Made by a program: the position numbers and the translations under genes
The notes under the pieces: model-generated
What the model was told of the DNA's origin: nothing
Database searches by the model: none
What the model saw: only the letters and a program-made list of their open reading frames with translations
Part shown: piece by piece, positions 1 to 11,874 of the stretch
Layout: every line of letters starts with the position of its first letter
Position numbering within the stretch: position 1 is the stretch's first letter
Origin: Drechmeria coniospora
Lineage: Eukaryota; Ascomycota; Sordariomycetes; Hypocreales; Ophiocordycipitaceae
Length of the DNA: 64,000 nt
NCBI RefSeq assembly: GCF_001625195.1
Contig: NC_054389.1
Span: 6,072,520-6,136,519, forward strand
Direction of reading: 5' to 3'

Positions 1-3000
1 GCCGCAAGCGGCAGCAAGGAGCCAAGGCAGCCGTCAATCAAAGCACGAGCAAATCCTTGCCGCTCCAACGGATGGAGAGGACGGACAGGGGTGCCATTTT
101 TGGCTCGAACACTCGCATCATGCACTGCGGCTATGTAGGTCTAACACTTGGCCAATCGAAATGCCCTGGCAGGGCTCTGGAAGGGGGCTCTCCCCCGCCT
201 CCCAACCCTTTCAGAAGGTGGCCAGCCATACGGTCGCACTTTTGGCAGTCGGCACAAGCTGACACGGCCTCTGACCGACGGTTCTGAATGCTAGGGCAGG
301 GTCCGGCGCTTCAACCCCTGGGATCCCTCAGAGTTCGACCGCCACCTACAAGGATGGCAGTTTCGGTGGAGGGCGGGTGTTTGTTTGGTCTGCTGTGCCG
401 TTGCCCTGCCGGCCAAGTATTTTGCACGGACAATTAGGGATTCGATCACGCACATGTACTTGCCCGTACCGTGCAGCACTTTGTGCGGAGGGCCGAGTAC
501 CAAGCTTTGCAGGTACATTAGCCTTCCCGTCATTCTCGGTCTCGGATGCGAGGCTGCGCATCCGTCCGCCGGCGCAGGGCGACTCTCAAAAAGTGCAGGT
601 CGGACGATTTCCGTGGCTTAAGGCGGAGCATCCCCGCCGTCAAGGGCGAGGTTTGCCGCTGCATTTGGAAACAGTCGCGCCAAAGGTGCGGTGCAAGCAA
701 GTACGTAGTTGTACGTGTGTCGATGCTCGACCCGTACGGAGGGAATCGCTGCGCTGGATCCGCCAACAGCAAGGAAGCACGATCCGATTCGGCTTCGGCT
801 CTCGACTCGGCCCGGTGTATACAGTTCTTATGCCGAGTACGAGCTTCTTGGAATTCGAAAAAGAAGCCGACGGACGAATGCACCGCACTCCATACTTTAC
901 TCGCACTTTCTACGCCATTCACGATCCCGGCACGATGACGCTTGGGTCTTGTTTGTCAATTGCCGAGCTGGATTTTCTGGCGCTCAGGTCTGCTTTCGTG
1001 CTTGACGCCGAGCCCAATGAACGGCCAACACGTCTCGACGAGACGAGACAGGGTGACCAGGACGTGCTATAATACTACGGCGCCGTCGTCGGACCACGCC
1101 CCAAAACTCCACTGCGAAGCAATTGTAAGTACTTGGGTGTAAAAGAACAGTACTTAAGTAAGTACTGTACATGTAAGTACCATACCAGCAGAGCAGCTAC
1201 GGCCAGGGAGGGCCCCAGGTGGATCAGGAGCATGCTTGCCTGTGGGAGCACAGGGGGGCAGCTGCGGAGAAGGTGTAGGTGTGCATGTACTGTAATGTAA
1301 GTACAGTACAAAGTGCAGGACATGCACCTGGACACCCCTACCGTACAGCTGAAGCTGACACAGAGACTCGAATGAATGGATGAATTCACTCGTTCAGTAG
1401 CAAATTTGCCGGAGTCAGTCTTGAGCGACCCGCTTGGTCGGCTTTGAATGATGAACGCCGGTTCGTATTCGCCGATGAGCAGCAGGAAATGCCTCGCCTC
1501 CGCTGCGGAGCAGTTGGAACGCGCAGCGATTCGTGCCACTTGTATCAATATTACTACAGTACGCAGTACTCCGTACAGCAGTACGGAATACATGTGGAGG
1601 ACAGTCGCTGTGCTTGCTCGGAGACCACTACTTATAATTACGACATGCTGGCACAGATGGGCATGCTTCCATGCATTGATCTACTGGTGGGCATGAAACG
1701 TACTCTGTAATGTACATGTCCCTACGATGCTCGGCACACACTGCAGGTACTCCGTACGTGCACGCAATATACTTGTACCTAGCTTTCTTACAATGTACGT
1801 ACGGAGTACTTTTCGCAGCTGTGCGAGTACGAGTACGAGCATGCGCAGCAGGTACAGCGCAGTTGAATGTTCAGTGTACCTTTTCCACTGCTGCTGCACT
1901 AACGAGCAGTACTTGTAGGTGTAAGTAAGTACTCTCAGCCAGTCGCACCCCTTCAAGTGGGGAAGGCTTCTAGCGGTGCCAGTACGTGCAAGTACTCCGC
2001 ACCATGCATGTACTTGCATGTACTGTACAGCACGGAGTACATGCAAGTAGTGTGCTGTACGCCTACAACAAGTGTTCGAGTTGCTTGCGGGGCACGGGAC
2101 CAAAAAGCAGACATGGCAGCGGGCCGGCGGCGTCTACGGAGGAATAACGATGGTGCGTGCACGGTACGGATTACGTACGAGCACATGGTACGTCGTCGGT
2201 CAGAAAAACTGTGCAGGTATGTATTCGCCGGGTCGGCCCTAGGATGCGTAGAAGGCGGTCCGTCTCACATCGAAGGTCGAGATCGTTCGATCTCTGGCCA
2301 CTGGAGCCACGGGCGGGTGAGGGGTTTGTACCTGTACATGCACAGTATGGGCGGTACTAGTGGATAAAATCGCAGCGTCGCGTCTTTGACGACTTGGCGC
2401 TGGCCCGCGCCTGGCCGCCGACCCCAAACATGTAGTAAGTAAGTGCCGTTCTGTACTGTACATGTACATGCACCTACTGTACAGGTTCTCGGCACATGTA
2501 TCAGTACTTACAGTACTCACCCTTGTGCATGTACAATCACGCTTCGGCACACTTGCGCTACAAGTTGCAAGTGATTACATGCGACGTCCCGGGCGGCGCA
2601 AACCATGACCAGACAATATCCTGGTCGTCTGTTGGTCGACTGATAACGAGCCCTGGGCGATTGGCCACGGATGATGGCTTCGGGGCATTGCTGCTACAAT
2701 TTACCTCTCCCTCACGCCATTCCGTGGCACTTGTGGAAGGTGGAGGAGGGTGACTCAGGGTCACAACAGCTCTTTTGCGCACATGGGCGCCATGGTTCAT
2801 ACAGTACCATCTCGTCGGTGTACAGTACGGTGAGTACGCTGCACGAGTACCCTCAGAAACCTGTTCACAGCCTCGTACTGTGCATTTACCGAATAGTTGG
2901 GTGCATGGCACGAGTACATGTACCACTGCGAGTGCAACACTCTACATGCAAGTACAGCAACTTTAGCAAGTACAAGTGTACGTGTACTTGCAGTACTACG

Positions 3001-4340
3001 GTCTCGTACTTGTTTGTACGGGTTCCAGCACCTGCACGGAGGATAGCGCCTCTGTCTTGCTCGGAGTACATGGCACCTTTGTACCAATGCGTGTGCTTGG
3101 TAATATTATAGTGTTGCCACAAGTACAGAGTACATGCACAGTACTGTGCACACTTATGTTCTCCGTAAGTACTTGCTTACTTAGCACATGTACAGGCAAC
3201 ACGGGTTAGGAGCGCAAGTAATACTGTACGACTACTCTTGATTCCGTGCACAGTAGGTGTACTTGTTCAGGTGAGGCGTGTACAGTAACCCTATTGCTTG
3301 TAATATCCGTACTCCGTCGGCGTACACCCCAAGTAAGTACAAGGACATACTTATACTCCGTAAATGTACGGAGTAGAGAAAATCAAGTTCTTGTACGGAG
3401 TACTTGAGCAAGTACATGTACAAAGTGGCCACGGCTGCTACTACCGTAGTAGCATGCTAGCGCTGCCGCCTGGGTCCGCGGCCCGCTCTCTCCCCCCCTC
3501 ACCGCTTGTTCTTGTCGCCGCTGCGGCCGGGGAGTGGAGAGCGATGACTGACTCCCTTGCATCCCCTTGCAAGGATACGTCGTTCGTTGGGCGAGCAGCC
3601 TTTGCCGGCTCTCTCCGTCACACTTCAAAATCTCCGCCAGGGAGACGTCCGGCCAGGCGCCGCAAGTTTACCTATCGCTCGTCCTCGGTACCACGCCTGC
3701 GACCAATGCTGCGTAGCAAGTACACGTTCGAGCACGGATGATGTATAATGCGAGTGCAGAGGCGCAAAGATACTTGTACGAGTGCGTTCTTGGTCCGGTC
3801 AGGACAACCTTGTCGGTCAGTCGAGGCTTGGCCTGGCCTCCCTTCCTTGTCGGCAAGGCGACAGGACGGAAGTGAAGGTGGTGGTGGACGTGAAGGTGTC
3901 GTGCCGCTGTCGTACGGCGTACACGAGAAGCCGAATGGGTGAAACGTCGCGCGGGCGAGGTGAAGTGAGAACGCTCCGAAATGTGGACAACAGCCGGCGG
4001 GATTCAATGGCGTGTGGGCACGGAGCGCAACCGACAGGATGGGCACGACTTTGACGACAATACTTGCTTGCACTATCGGGCAAGCACCGCACGGCCTACA
4101 CCGTAGTCGGTGGTGATACCAATGTGGGAGAGGGGGGAGGGGGTTTGGTGGTATTCGTCCGGGTTACCGATCTGGCTGCCCTGTCCGTCAGTACCGTTGC
4201 GCCGAATCCGAGCGTGGATGGGCAATGTTCGCGCGCGCGATGATCCTGGGGAACTCTCCGACGTCACCCTCGGGGCTCCAGCCGTGCAGGTTCGACAGGA
4301 GCGGGATGGAAGTCGATCCGGATACACGTGCTACGCCTGC

Positions 4341-4585
4341 TTGCCTTGCCTTGCCTTGCCTTGCCTTGCCTTGCCTTGCCTTGCCTTGCCTTGCCTTGCC
4401 TCGCACTGCCTTGCACTGCCTCACATGGCTTCGCATTGCCTCGCATTGCCTCACATTGCCTCACATTGCCTCACACTGCCTCACATTGCCTCACATTGCC
4501 TCACATTGCCTCACATTGCCTCGCATTGCCTCGCATCACCTCACATCGTCTCGCATTGCTTCGGTTCACCTTGCCTTGCCTTGCC
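4341..4585. repeat. TTGCC pentamer array grading into a TTGCCTCACA decamer array
   Basis: Twelve head-to-tail TTGCC units fill 4341-4400. They pass into a decamer array of TTGCC followed by TCACA or TCGCA (4401-4560), and three TTGCC units return at 4571-4585. The decamer looks like two pentamers, one of them mutated, so the array probably grew by slippage and then by unequal exchange of a dimer. The opposite strand is purine-rich. Confidence 0.95.
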
Positions 4586-6095
4586 ACGGAAAAGGCGCAT
4601 TAGCCCTCCCGCGCACCACATGCACATGGAGAGCCGGGACGACAAACGACATCGCAACGACAGACGGGAAACCATTCGTCGTCGAGGACCGACCGTCGGC
4701 CGATGGGTCACTGTGCCGCGCGTTGCATGGCTGCCGTTCGTTCCCCGCACATGCGCATGCACAGGCGATGACGACGGCCGGCCCGCCTCCCTGTTCGTTC
4801 TACGAGCCTTGAGGTCGTTGCCCGTGAAGATGCAAACGGGCTTGCGCAGGCGTGCATGCACTTGCTCGTCGCGGTTGCGGCAACGACGGGCTGGGCATAT
4901 GCAACGCATGAAACTGCAGATGCGTGCTCGAGGATAGAGTCGACGATGCACGGCATGGACGCGGCAATGGATTGGCTAGGGGGGCAACGGCAAGTATGAT
5001 GCGCATTGAAGATGGCACATTTGCGTACTTGTGCATGCAGCACACCTACCCGTGCAGCATGCTTACGCAGACCGGCAGGCAGGCGAGTCTGGGAGGGGAG
5101 GGGCACCGCTTGACGATAGACTCCGGCAGATGATGGGACCTGGTCCTTGCAGCAGGTCCTGGCCACTGTGCGAGTGCATGCACAGCACAGCAAGTGGTGG
5201 CAACACACCTGGCGGGCTCGGGACGCGTGCGGGACGTGGAAACAATAAGACTCCATCGCCGATCGAGAACCTTCCCGAGGTTGGCATCGAGGGAAAGTGA
5301 CTGCAGAGGGATAACTGCCCGGCGCACCCCACCGTAGATGGACGTCCATGCTGTACTCTGTACAGCAAGTACAGCCGCGAAGATGTGGCAAGGCGTGCGC
5401 GCAGTGCACGGCACGGTCATGTGCGCTCCGTCATGGATCGTAATGGCATGCAGATGCTCGCGGTCGGAAGGCGGCCGGCTTTGGTCACGGTGGCGAGAGG
5501 CTCGACGGTGATCGACACCCACTTCGACGACGAGACTCGAGGGGCGGGGTTATGGTCGGCGATTCGGCTTCCTCAAGTTGGCCGTCGCGCCCGTCACTGG
5601 GCGGTGGCCGACCCTGGGTCTGCGGAGGGAGGGACGTTGTCGTACGTGTGTTGCCATCACGCGATGCAAAAGTAGGTGTACATGTACAGTACGGAGCTCA
5701 CCGGTTGCTGGTTGTCGAGAGATTGCGGTGACGCTACAGGTTCTCCATGCTACTCCGTACAAGTACTGCTAGTAGGGGTACCGTGCCTTGGGCCTCTGTG
5801 CACAAGGACCACTGTGACCATGAGACATAGGTACCTAGTAGGTAACAACTACTACGGAGTACTCCGTACGGTACAAGTACATGCAGCCGCACAAGGACTT
5901 ACAGTATTACGGCACAAACTGATGCACCTACGGTGCTTACAGACACGAGTAAGTACCTGTGCGACACGAGTACCTGTGCGACACGAGTACAGCAGGTGCA
6001 CGAGTGCATGCATGTACAGCGGGAGCAAAGCACGCGGCCCGATCCCCAACGGAGAGCGACAAAAGGATGGTCACATCGCATCGTCACATCAGCAC

Positions 6096-6129
6096 GCCAC
6101 CACCACCACCGCCGCCGCCGCCGCCGCCG
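6096..6129. repeat. CAC/CCG triplet microsatellite
   Basis: A short run of CAC triplets changes to CCG triplets (about 11 units in all). It lies in gene-free sequence. Any reading of it as protein (Gly, Ala or His runs) is a repeat artefact. Confidence 0.9.
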
Positions 6130-7424
6130 TGACGCACGCACGAGCCGAGAGCCAAGCGGAGGGGGCAGAGGGAAGCCGAGACGGTTTCCGATGCAGGGCC
6201 CACCAACCTACCCGCTGCCGCCCCTCGGCAGCGGGTCGGGAGAGGGGGGGGAGGGCAGGGCAGGGCAGGGCAGGGAAGCTTAACAAGCGGTGGCGGGGAC
6301 GCAGGACTGCAGGAAGAGAAGAGGCCGCCGCCGCCCGACGAGCCGTCTCGCCATGCCCTTCGACTTGGCGGCGGTTGCCGAGGATGATGCCGGTCGACGG
6401 TGGCCGCTCCCTCCCTGGCGTATTCGCCGTGAGCGTGAGTGAGTGCATGTGCGTACGTAGGAGCCCTGCGCACGTTGGAGCGTACGATGGGATAATTGGC
6501 AGTGGGCGGCACCTGTACGCGGTGTGCCACGGTGTGCATGATCCTGCTCGAGGTGAGGTGGTGTGGGCAGCACGGCCCATGCACAACAGCTGCTGGCCTG
6601 GCATTCCCAGAAGGAGGAGTACAGTTATTATTGCATGCTTTCGGCACTGCGCCAGAGTACATGCACGAGCAGTTGTGCATGCGGAGGTGCGGGTAGGCGT
6701 CCGCCTGCACCTGTGCATGTGCTACAAGTATTGCTTGCAGTGCGTACTCCGTACTTGGACTCTGTTTACTTGTACTGTACTCCGTAGTGCTCCGTATTGT
6801 TTCTTCCAGTTACTTGCTGTTCGAAGCACTTACTGTACAGTACAGTACAGTACGTACGGCTGATTAGTACTACCCAAGTACGGAGAACTCCGGTAATTAC
6901 TCCGTACTTCAGTACCACCTGCCCACGAGCAAGTACAAGTACAGTACTGCGCTGTACTTGGTTGTACAGTAATACGGTGCATGTGCTCCGTACGGTCCAT
7001 GTACAGACATGTATACAGAGCATTGCTGCGTCACGTCTGGTCCGCAATGTACAAGAACATGTGCATTTACGTGTGGGTGCTTTCTTGTATGCATGTGCCT
7101 GCGGAGTGCAGTGTGCGTACATGTACAGCGCACTTCTGCACGTGCATCGGGACTGGGTCGAAACCCCATATTCCGTCCCCTTTCTGTTCCATCGCCGGCT
7201 GGCTGTGGAGGCGACGGCGGTAGCATGGACAAGGGCCCCATCATGCTTCGCAAGCTGTACGGTACGGAGTACTCCGGACAGTGATACGTACAGTAGATGC
7301 ACAATAAAGTACTGTACATGTACTTGATAAGTACAGCGCCGAGCCGCCAAGTGAGCAGTGCTCTGGACGAGGGGAAGAATAAAAAAGAGGGTGGGCGAGG
7401 GGCATTTACGTGCTCTGATGGTGC

Positions 7425-7556
7425 CAGTGCTGATGCTGGTGCTGTTGCTGCTGCTAGTGCTGTTGCTGCTGCTAGTGCTGTTGCTGCTGTTGCTGTTGCT
7501 GCTGCTGTTGCTGTTGCTGCTGCTGCTAGTGCTGTTGCTGTTGCTGCTGTTGCTGC
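7425..7556. repeat. GCT/GTT triplet microsatellite, about 130 bp
   Basis: GCT triplets alternate with GTT, GAT and AGT variants for about 130 bp. In three frames this reads as Leu-, Ala/Val- or Asn/Ser-rich peptide, which produces long open frames on both strands. No flanking coding signal supports a gene. Confidence 0.92.
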
Positions 7557-8267
7557 CGTGGCGTGCGCTGGGGCTTCTGCCTCCACAGACGGCCGTCGGC
7601 ATAGGCACCGCATATCCTCTCATCGCATTCGAATCGAATTCACCTTCGTCCCGCTGCCGCTGCCGCTGCGGCGGCGGGCGGGTCGGCAGGCGGGAGGGCG
7701 GCGGCGGGAGGATGCAGCAGTTACATGTGCATGGCATGTCATGTCATGCCACGACGGCTACTTTCGAGTACTGTCCTGGGCGGTACCCGGAGATTCCTGC
7801 AGTGGCTGCACCAGTATCTGTACCTGCCATTGCGTGCGTTTGCCTGCGTTGCCCGCCTACTGTACATGCACATGAAGCCTGCGTGGGTGGGGAAACGGGT
7901 ATGCGAGACGTATTGCAGCGGGCGAGTGCGTTGCGTGTGCGTGCGTGCGGGTAAGCGTGGGATGAGATGGGTCGAGCATGGGATGGATAGGATGATGGAT
8001 GGGATGGCTGGCTGCCTGTACTCCGTACTCCGTAATTACTCCATACACAAGTAATCTGTCGTTGCGGGTGGGTGGCGTGCTCCGTGCTTGCACACCTACA
8101 TGCACACCCTCTTGCCGGTACAAGTATGTAATTGTACATGACAGTACGGAGTATGGAGTATTAGCATGTCCGTTTGTTCTTGCTCCGCACCCGTCTCCTC
8201 TGTCGGCTGGCCTGTTGATCGCTGCCGTTGCGGGTTGCTGTTTTAGTTTGCCATCTCTGCTGTGGCG

Positions 8268-8376
8268 GGGATGGATGGATGGCTGGCGGCTGGATGGCTG
8301 GCTGGCCGGATGGCTGGCTGGCCGGATGGATACTGGATGGATGGATATTGGATGGATAATGGATATCCGGATGGGT
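8268..8376. repeat. GGAT/GGCT tetranucleotide-type repeat
   Basis: GGAT, GGCT and GGCC tetramers with occasional insertions run for about 110 bp. Composition is strongly strand-asymmetric (G-rich top strand). It lies in gene-free sequence about 1 kb upstream of the BRCT gene. Confidence 0.88.
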
Positions 8377-8834
8377 GCCTCCCGTGGGTGATGGAAGGAC
8401 AAGGGAGCGACGAGGGGGGTTGGTTGTCGGCGCGAGCTGCTGCTGCTGCTGCCGCTGATGATGCTGGCAACGATAATGCTGGTCGCGATGCGGCCGTTGC
8501 CCGGTACGTGCACGCCCGTCGTCGTGTCGCCACACTCGCTCTACTCCGTACACCGTACACATTCGGTGCAGACAAACTCGTACTTGTTCTTTTCCTGCTG
8601 ACCCCTCGCCTGCCTTTCCGTTAGGTAACCGGCCTCTATCCTGCGCACGGATGGGTGCGTCGGCGATAACGACGACGATGCCAGTTGGCTGAAGCCGTCA
8701 TTCCGATTCGGTTTTTTCTCGAACCGACACCATGGCGAAGAACAGAACTGCACGAGCGGGCGGGCGGGCGAGTCCTGGCGGGGAAGAGGCCTTCCGATGC
8801 CCTTGACTCTTGGTCGTCGTCGTTCGACTCGACG

Positions 8835-8940
8835 GAGCGGGGAGAGCCTGCCAACCGACTTGCGATTTCGAGGAGAGAATGAACGGAGAGCGGGGAGAGC
8901 CTGCCAACCAGCAGGCCATTTCGAGGGGGGGATGAATGGA
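8835..8940. repeat. 53-bp tandem duplication
   Basis: Two adjacent copies, 8835-8887 and 8888-8940, both begin GAGCGGGGAGAGCCTGCC. They share their first 22 bases exactly and diverge at about ten positions in the second half. The pair sits 460 bp upstream of the BRCT gene start. Confidence 0.9.
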
Positions 8941-9196
8941 GAGCGTCAAGCGGACAGGGCGCTGCGTGCGTATCGCCAGGCTGCCTGTCGCTACTTCTGC
9001 GCTACGCCTGGCCTGGGGCTATGGTGTTTTCATCTGCCATCTGGGAGGAAGGAGGGACAAGTGGCACGTGCGTGGACGACTGACCGACTTCGACTTCGCC
9101 CCAGGACATTCCTCCGTCATCGTGCACATTGCTCATTCACGTCATCAACTTCGTCCAAATCCTCAAATTGGCTCCAAACCAATCGATTCAAGGTCA

Positions 9197-9202
9197 ACGC
9201 GT
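9197..9202. promoter_or_regulatory. ACGCGT (MCB-type) box upstream of the BRCT gene
   Basis: A perfect ACGCGT lies about 200 bp before the BRCT-gene ATG. ACGCGT is the MBF site that drives G1/S genes in yeasts. A second copy lies at 9364-9369. The hexamer also occurs elsewhere in the window (for example 5223, 14948, 56389), so function is inferred from position only. Confidence 0.35.
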
Positions 9203-9363
9203 CGCTCAGAGTCCGTCTCGAGACAGGTCGACGTCCGTCGTTTGGTTGCTCAGCCAATCCATCCACTGTCGGCGGGTCGCCAAACAAAACATGAAATTCA
9301 CGCTCTCGCCAACGCCTTCACCATCATCCAACAGACAAATGAACACGTGATGCATGACGCATG

Positions 9364-9369
9364 ACGCGT
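9364..9369. promoter_or_regulatory. ACGCGT (MCB-type) box next to a TGACGT half site
   Basis: A perfect ACGCGT ends 31 bp before the BRCT-gene ATG and runs into a TGACGT motif of the CRE/ATF type. It is close enough to the start codon that it may lie in the transcribed leader. Function is inferred. Confidence 0.35.
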
Positions 9370-9400
9370 GACGTATTCGGACAAACTACGCACGGCACAG

Positions 9401-10300
9401 ATGCCCCTCCCTGCGTCAAATTCATCGTTTGCCGCCAGGGCGCCTGCAGCCGCTGCCCCTGCTTCCGCTGCTGCTGTGGCCCCCGTTCACGGCGCCAGGT
9501 TCGACCCTTGGAATTCATCCTCGACGGGCCACCAACGAGCCGATGACCGTTCCCGTCTCCGCCCTGGCTGGCGCGATTTTCGCAACCGCAAACTCAACGC
9601 CCAGTTCCTCGGCCGCCGGGAGGCGCGAGGAGCCGACGGCCTCGAGGAGCCGTCCCGGCCCGCCCGGTCCGTCATCGACATGTTGACGACGCCCGGCCTC
9701 ATGAAGGATGCCGCTCGCCGGACGGCGCCCGAGGAGCCCGAGGACGATCAGCGAGCGCGCAAAGGATCGTCTCGTGGCATATTCGACGGCCTCGTCATCT
9801 ACGTCAACGGGAGCACCTACCCTCTCGTCTCGGACCACATGCTCAAGCGGCTCCTGCGCGAGAACGGCGCGATGACGTCGCTGCACCTCGGCCGCCGCAC
9901 CGTCACCCACGTCATCCTCGGCCGGCCCGTCGGCCATGCCAATGGCAACGACCGCGGTGCCGGCGGCGGACTCGCCGCCACCAAGCTCGACAAGGAAGTG
10001 AGAAAGATGCGCGGCTGCGGCGTCAAGTTCGTCGGCGTCGAGTGGTACGTTGTCTTCCCTCGTCCCACCAGCCCCTGCGTTGCCTTTGGTTGCTGATCCG
10101 AACCCCCCTTTTGTCCGGGCAGGGTGCTGCAGAGCCTCAAGGCTGGCATTCGCCTTCCCGAGGCCCGTTTCGCCCACCTCACCCTCGCCCCGAAGGGGCA
10201 GACGAGCGTGTACGAAACTTTCTCGGCTCACGCGCCCACGACGCCATCAGGAACGGTACGATGCTCTGCGGAGGTGCCGTCCTTTGAGACCCGCCCTTGA
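9401..10300 (+). CDS. Stand-alone Rev1-like BRCT domain protein
   Basis: Probable nuclear protein of DNA repair or damage signalling; BRCT domains bind phosphopeptides or DNA ends. Two exons, 9401-10044 and 10123-10300, joined across a 78-bp intron (GTACGT...CAG) that splits the Trp of GVEWVLQSL; 273 aa. The first 130 residues are low-complexity (Ala/Pro-rich, then a conserved-looking FDPWNSSSTGHQRA stretch). The BRCT domain follows at about 130-250: FDGLVIYVNGSTYPLVSD, then LGRRTVTHVILG, then the hallmark Trp in VGVEWVLQSLKAG. This resembles the BRCT of Rev1, but no polymerase domain follows. The start is the first in-frame ATG; the more upstream open frame begins only with GTG. The last 20 residues after SVYETF look unconserved, and a further intron there cannot be excluded. 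Confidence 0.85.
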
Positions 10301-11874
10301 GCGGATTTGTTTAGCCATGCTCCTCATCAATGGCACTTCGATTCAGACGCCTCTCGCTGGGGGGGCTGTCGTGGCCATCTTCTCCGGCGCCCTCCGTTTA
10401 GCCCTTTGGTTTGGCCTCTTGCTTTCAGGCACTTCCTTTCAGAATCTTCCGAAAGGGATATTCGTCATCGTGCTTTTCTCCTACGCGCCCCGCTTCAGGT
10501 CATCCAGGCGCTTCCGTTCTGGCGTTTCAGTTCACAGCCGCTTCGGCTTCGGTTCTGGCGCACAGGGACCGGAGGACGAGGCACGATGTGTCTCCAGCCG
10601 GATCCAAAGCATACGTGTATTGCAACGGGAAATGACATTGTCAGCGGGCGTCATGGTGTGGGCGTTTGACGCCGTGCTTGCTACCTGGGCAACCTCTTCT
10701 ATGCATGGCGGCACGCCATGGGGAACCATGAAAAGGGCTGATCACTTCCCGGAAACAATCCTGCCGAGAAAACGCCACTTGGTGCCCTCGGGCCCATCCC
10801 ATCCGTCATTCCCGTCTCTTGATGATAGCTCCCGCACGGTGGCAACATACAAAGCCCTTCGCCAGCATCTTCCTCCTCCCTTCCCCCTGCTTGTTGTCCG
10901 AGGCACTCCATCTCCGTCGCCAACGTCCCACAGCCCCCCATGAATACGACGACTCCAAGCACCGTGCGCCCTGTCAAAGCCGTGACGGCCGCTCCCGTCC
11001 CGTCGTCGTTGTCGTCTCCGCCCGACAAACGCAGATATGGCCCGCCCGATGCCAATGCCCGAGAGTCCCTTGTGAGATTGTTCCGACTGCTACTCGTCAC
11101 TTTGATGAAACGTAGCACGAGCAACGCCCGCATATCACGCCACTCTGCTTCACGGTCTCATCGATTATCGGGCTGCGGGCGGTTCCCATCGCACAGTGTG
11201 CGCGTCGAGTGGCCATGACGCACCATCGCCGGAACCAAGCCGTATAATGCTCAACTGACGTGGGTGAACTGAACCGCTGGTTCGTACGAAGACGGCCGAG
11301 AGGTCGTCCAGTATTAGTCGATTTTGACGCATCGGCATGAGTGATTGGAATCCGAGTCTTGAGCACGCCTCTTTGGTCCCTCGGAAGGGTACAAGAGCGA
11401 GCTGACGGCCGGGTCCACGTCTAGAGCGTGCCTCTATCGGCGCGAGGCTGTCTGCCCGGCCGGGCGGCGCCGAGTTGGGTCGGAGCAAGATGCCACAGGC
11501 AAGAAGCGGTCGACTTGTGCTCTTGAACGTGTAGGAATACGCATGCGAACGTATGTATGTGAGGATCGCATTCCCTTGGCGGCACCGCAACGGCGGAGCG
11601 AATGTCCTGGAAATGGCGAATTGCACGGCGTATGCAGGGTTCGGCGGCGTCTCCTGCCAGGAGGGAGTGCGACCTTGACCACGTTCAGTGTCCAGACTCC
11701 AACCTCCTACCAAGCCATAGTAGCCAGGTCTTCCATCCTTCTTTTCCCGTACTGTGGCCTGCCAGCCCTAGCGCGAGCCCGCCAGCATCCGATCCAAGAT
11801 TCAACCCAGGACTGGAGCCGATGTTCGACGGCTGCCCGAGGAGCGAGGGGCGAGTGCGGTTTCCTCCCATCCCC
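10301..11874. other. Intergenic, no gene seen
   Basis: The 3' flanks of two convergent genes (BRCT and CoA ligase) meet here. No domain, RNA gene or long repeat is visible. A pyrimidine-rich stretch with repeated CTTTCAG and GCTTC words (10400-10560) is the only texture. GTAC words are rare, unlike in the large gene-free blocks. Confidence 0.6.

Larger units (their letters stand above)
1..9400. other. Gene-free block 1, rich in GTAC palindromes
   Basis: No protein family, tRNA or rRNA is recognisable on either strand. The first 1.07 kb is GC-balanced unique sequence with few GTAC words. From about 1.1 to 8.6 kb the sequence is saturated with GTAC-based words such as GTACTCCGTAC (1566, 1747), TACGGAGTACTCCGTA (5853-5868, a perfect palindrome) and CGGAGTACTCCG (7265-7276); by hand count there are 6 GTAC in 3121-3240. 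Several simple repeats listed separately interrupt it (4341, 6096, 7425, 8268, 8835). The last 700 bp before the BRCT gene lose the GTAC words and probably hold its promoter. Long open frames here, for example 377-1072, show no domain and follow GC content and triplet repeats. Confidence 0.7.

Noticed and set aside
4110..4937. 275-codon frame with Leu-Pro-Cys/His repeats
   Set aside because: It is the translated TTGCC/decamer satellite.
5222..5228. ACGCGT hexamers far from genes (also 14948, 47157, 56389)
   Set aside because: The hexamer is expected about this often in GC-rich DNA; without a nearby start codon they were not called regulatory sites.
5676..6863. 395-codon open frame in gene-free block 1
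   Set aside because: It crosses GTAC words and triplet repeats, has irregular composition (Cys, Arg, His-rich) and no recognisable domain.
6766..7737. 323-codon minus-strand frame with an Asn/Ser-rich run
   Set aside because: The run is the GCT/GTT microsatellite at 7425-7556 read in reverse; nothing else supports coding.
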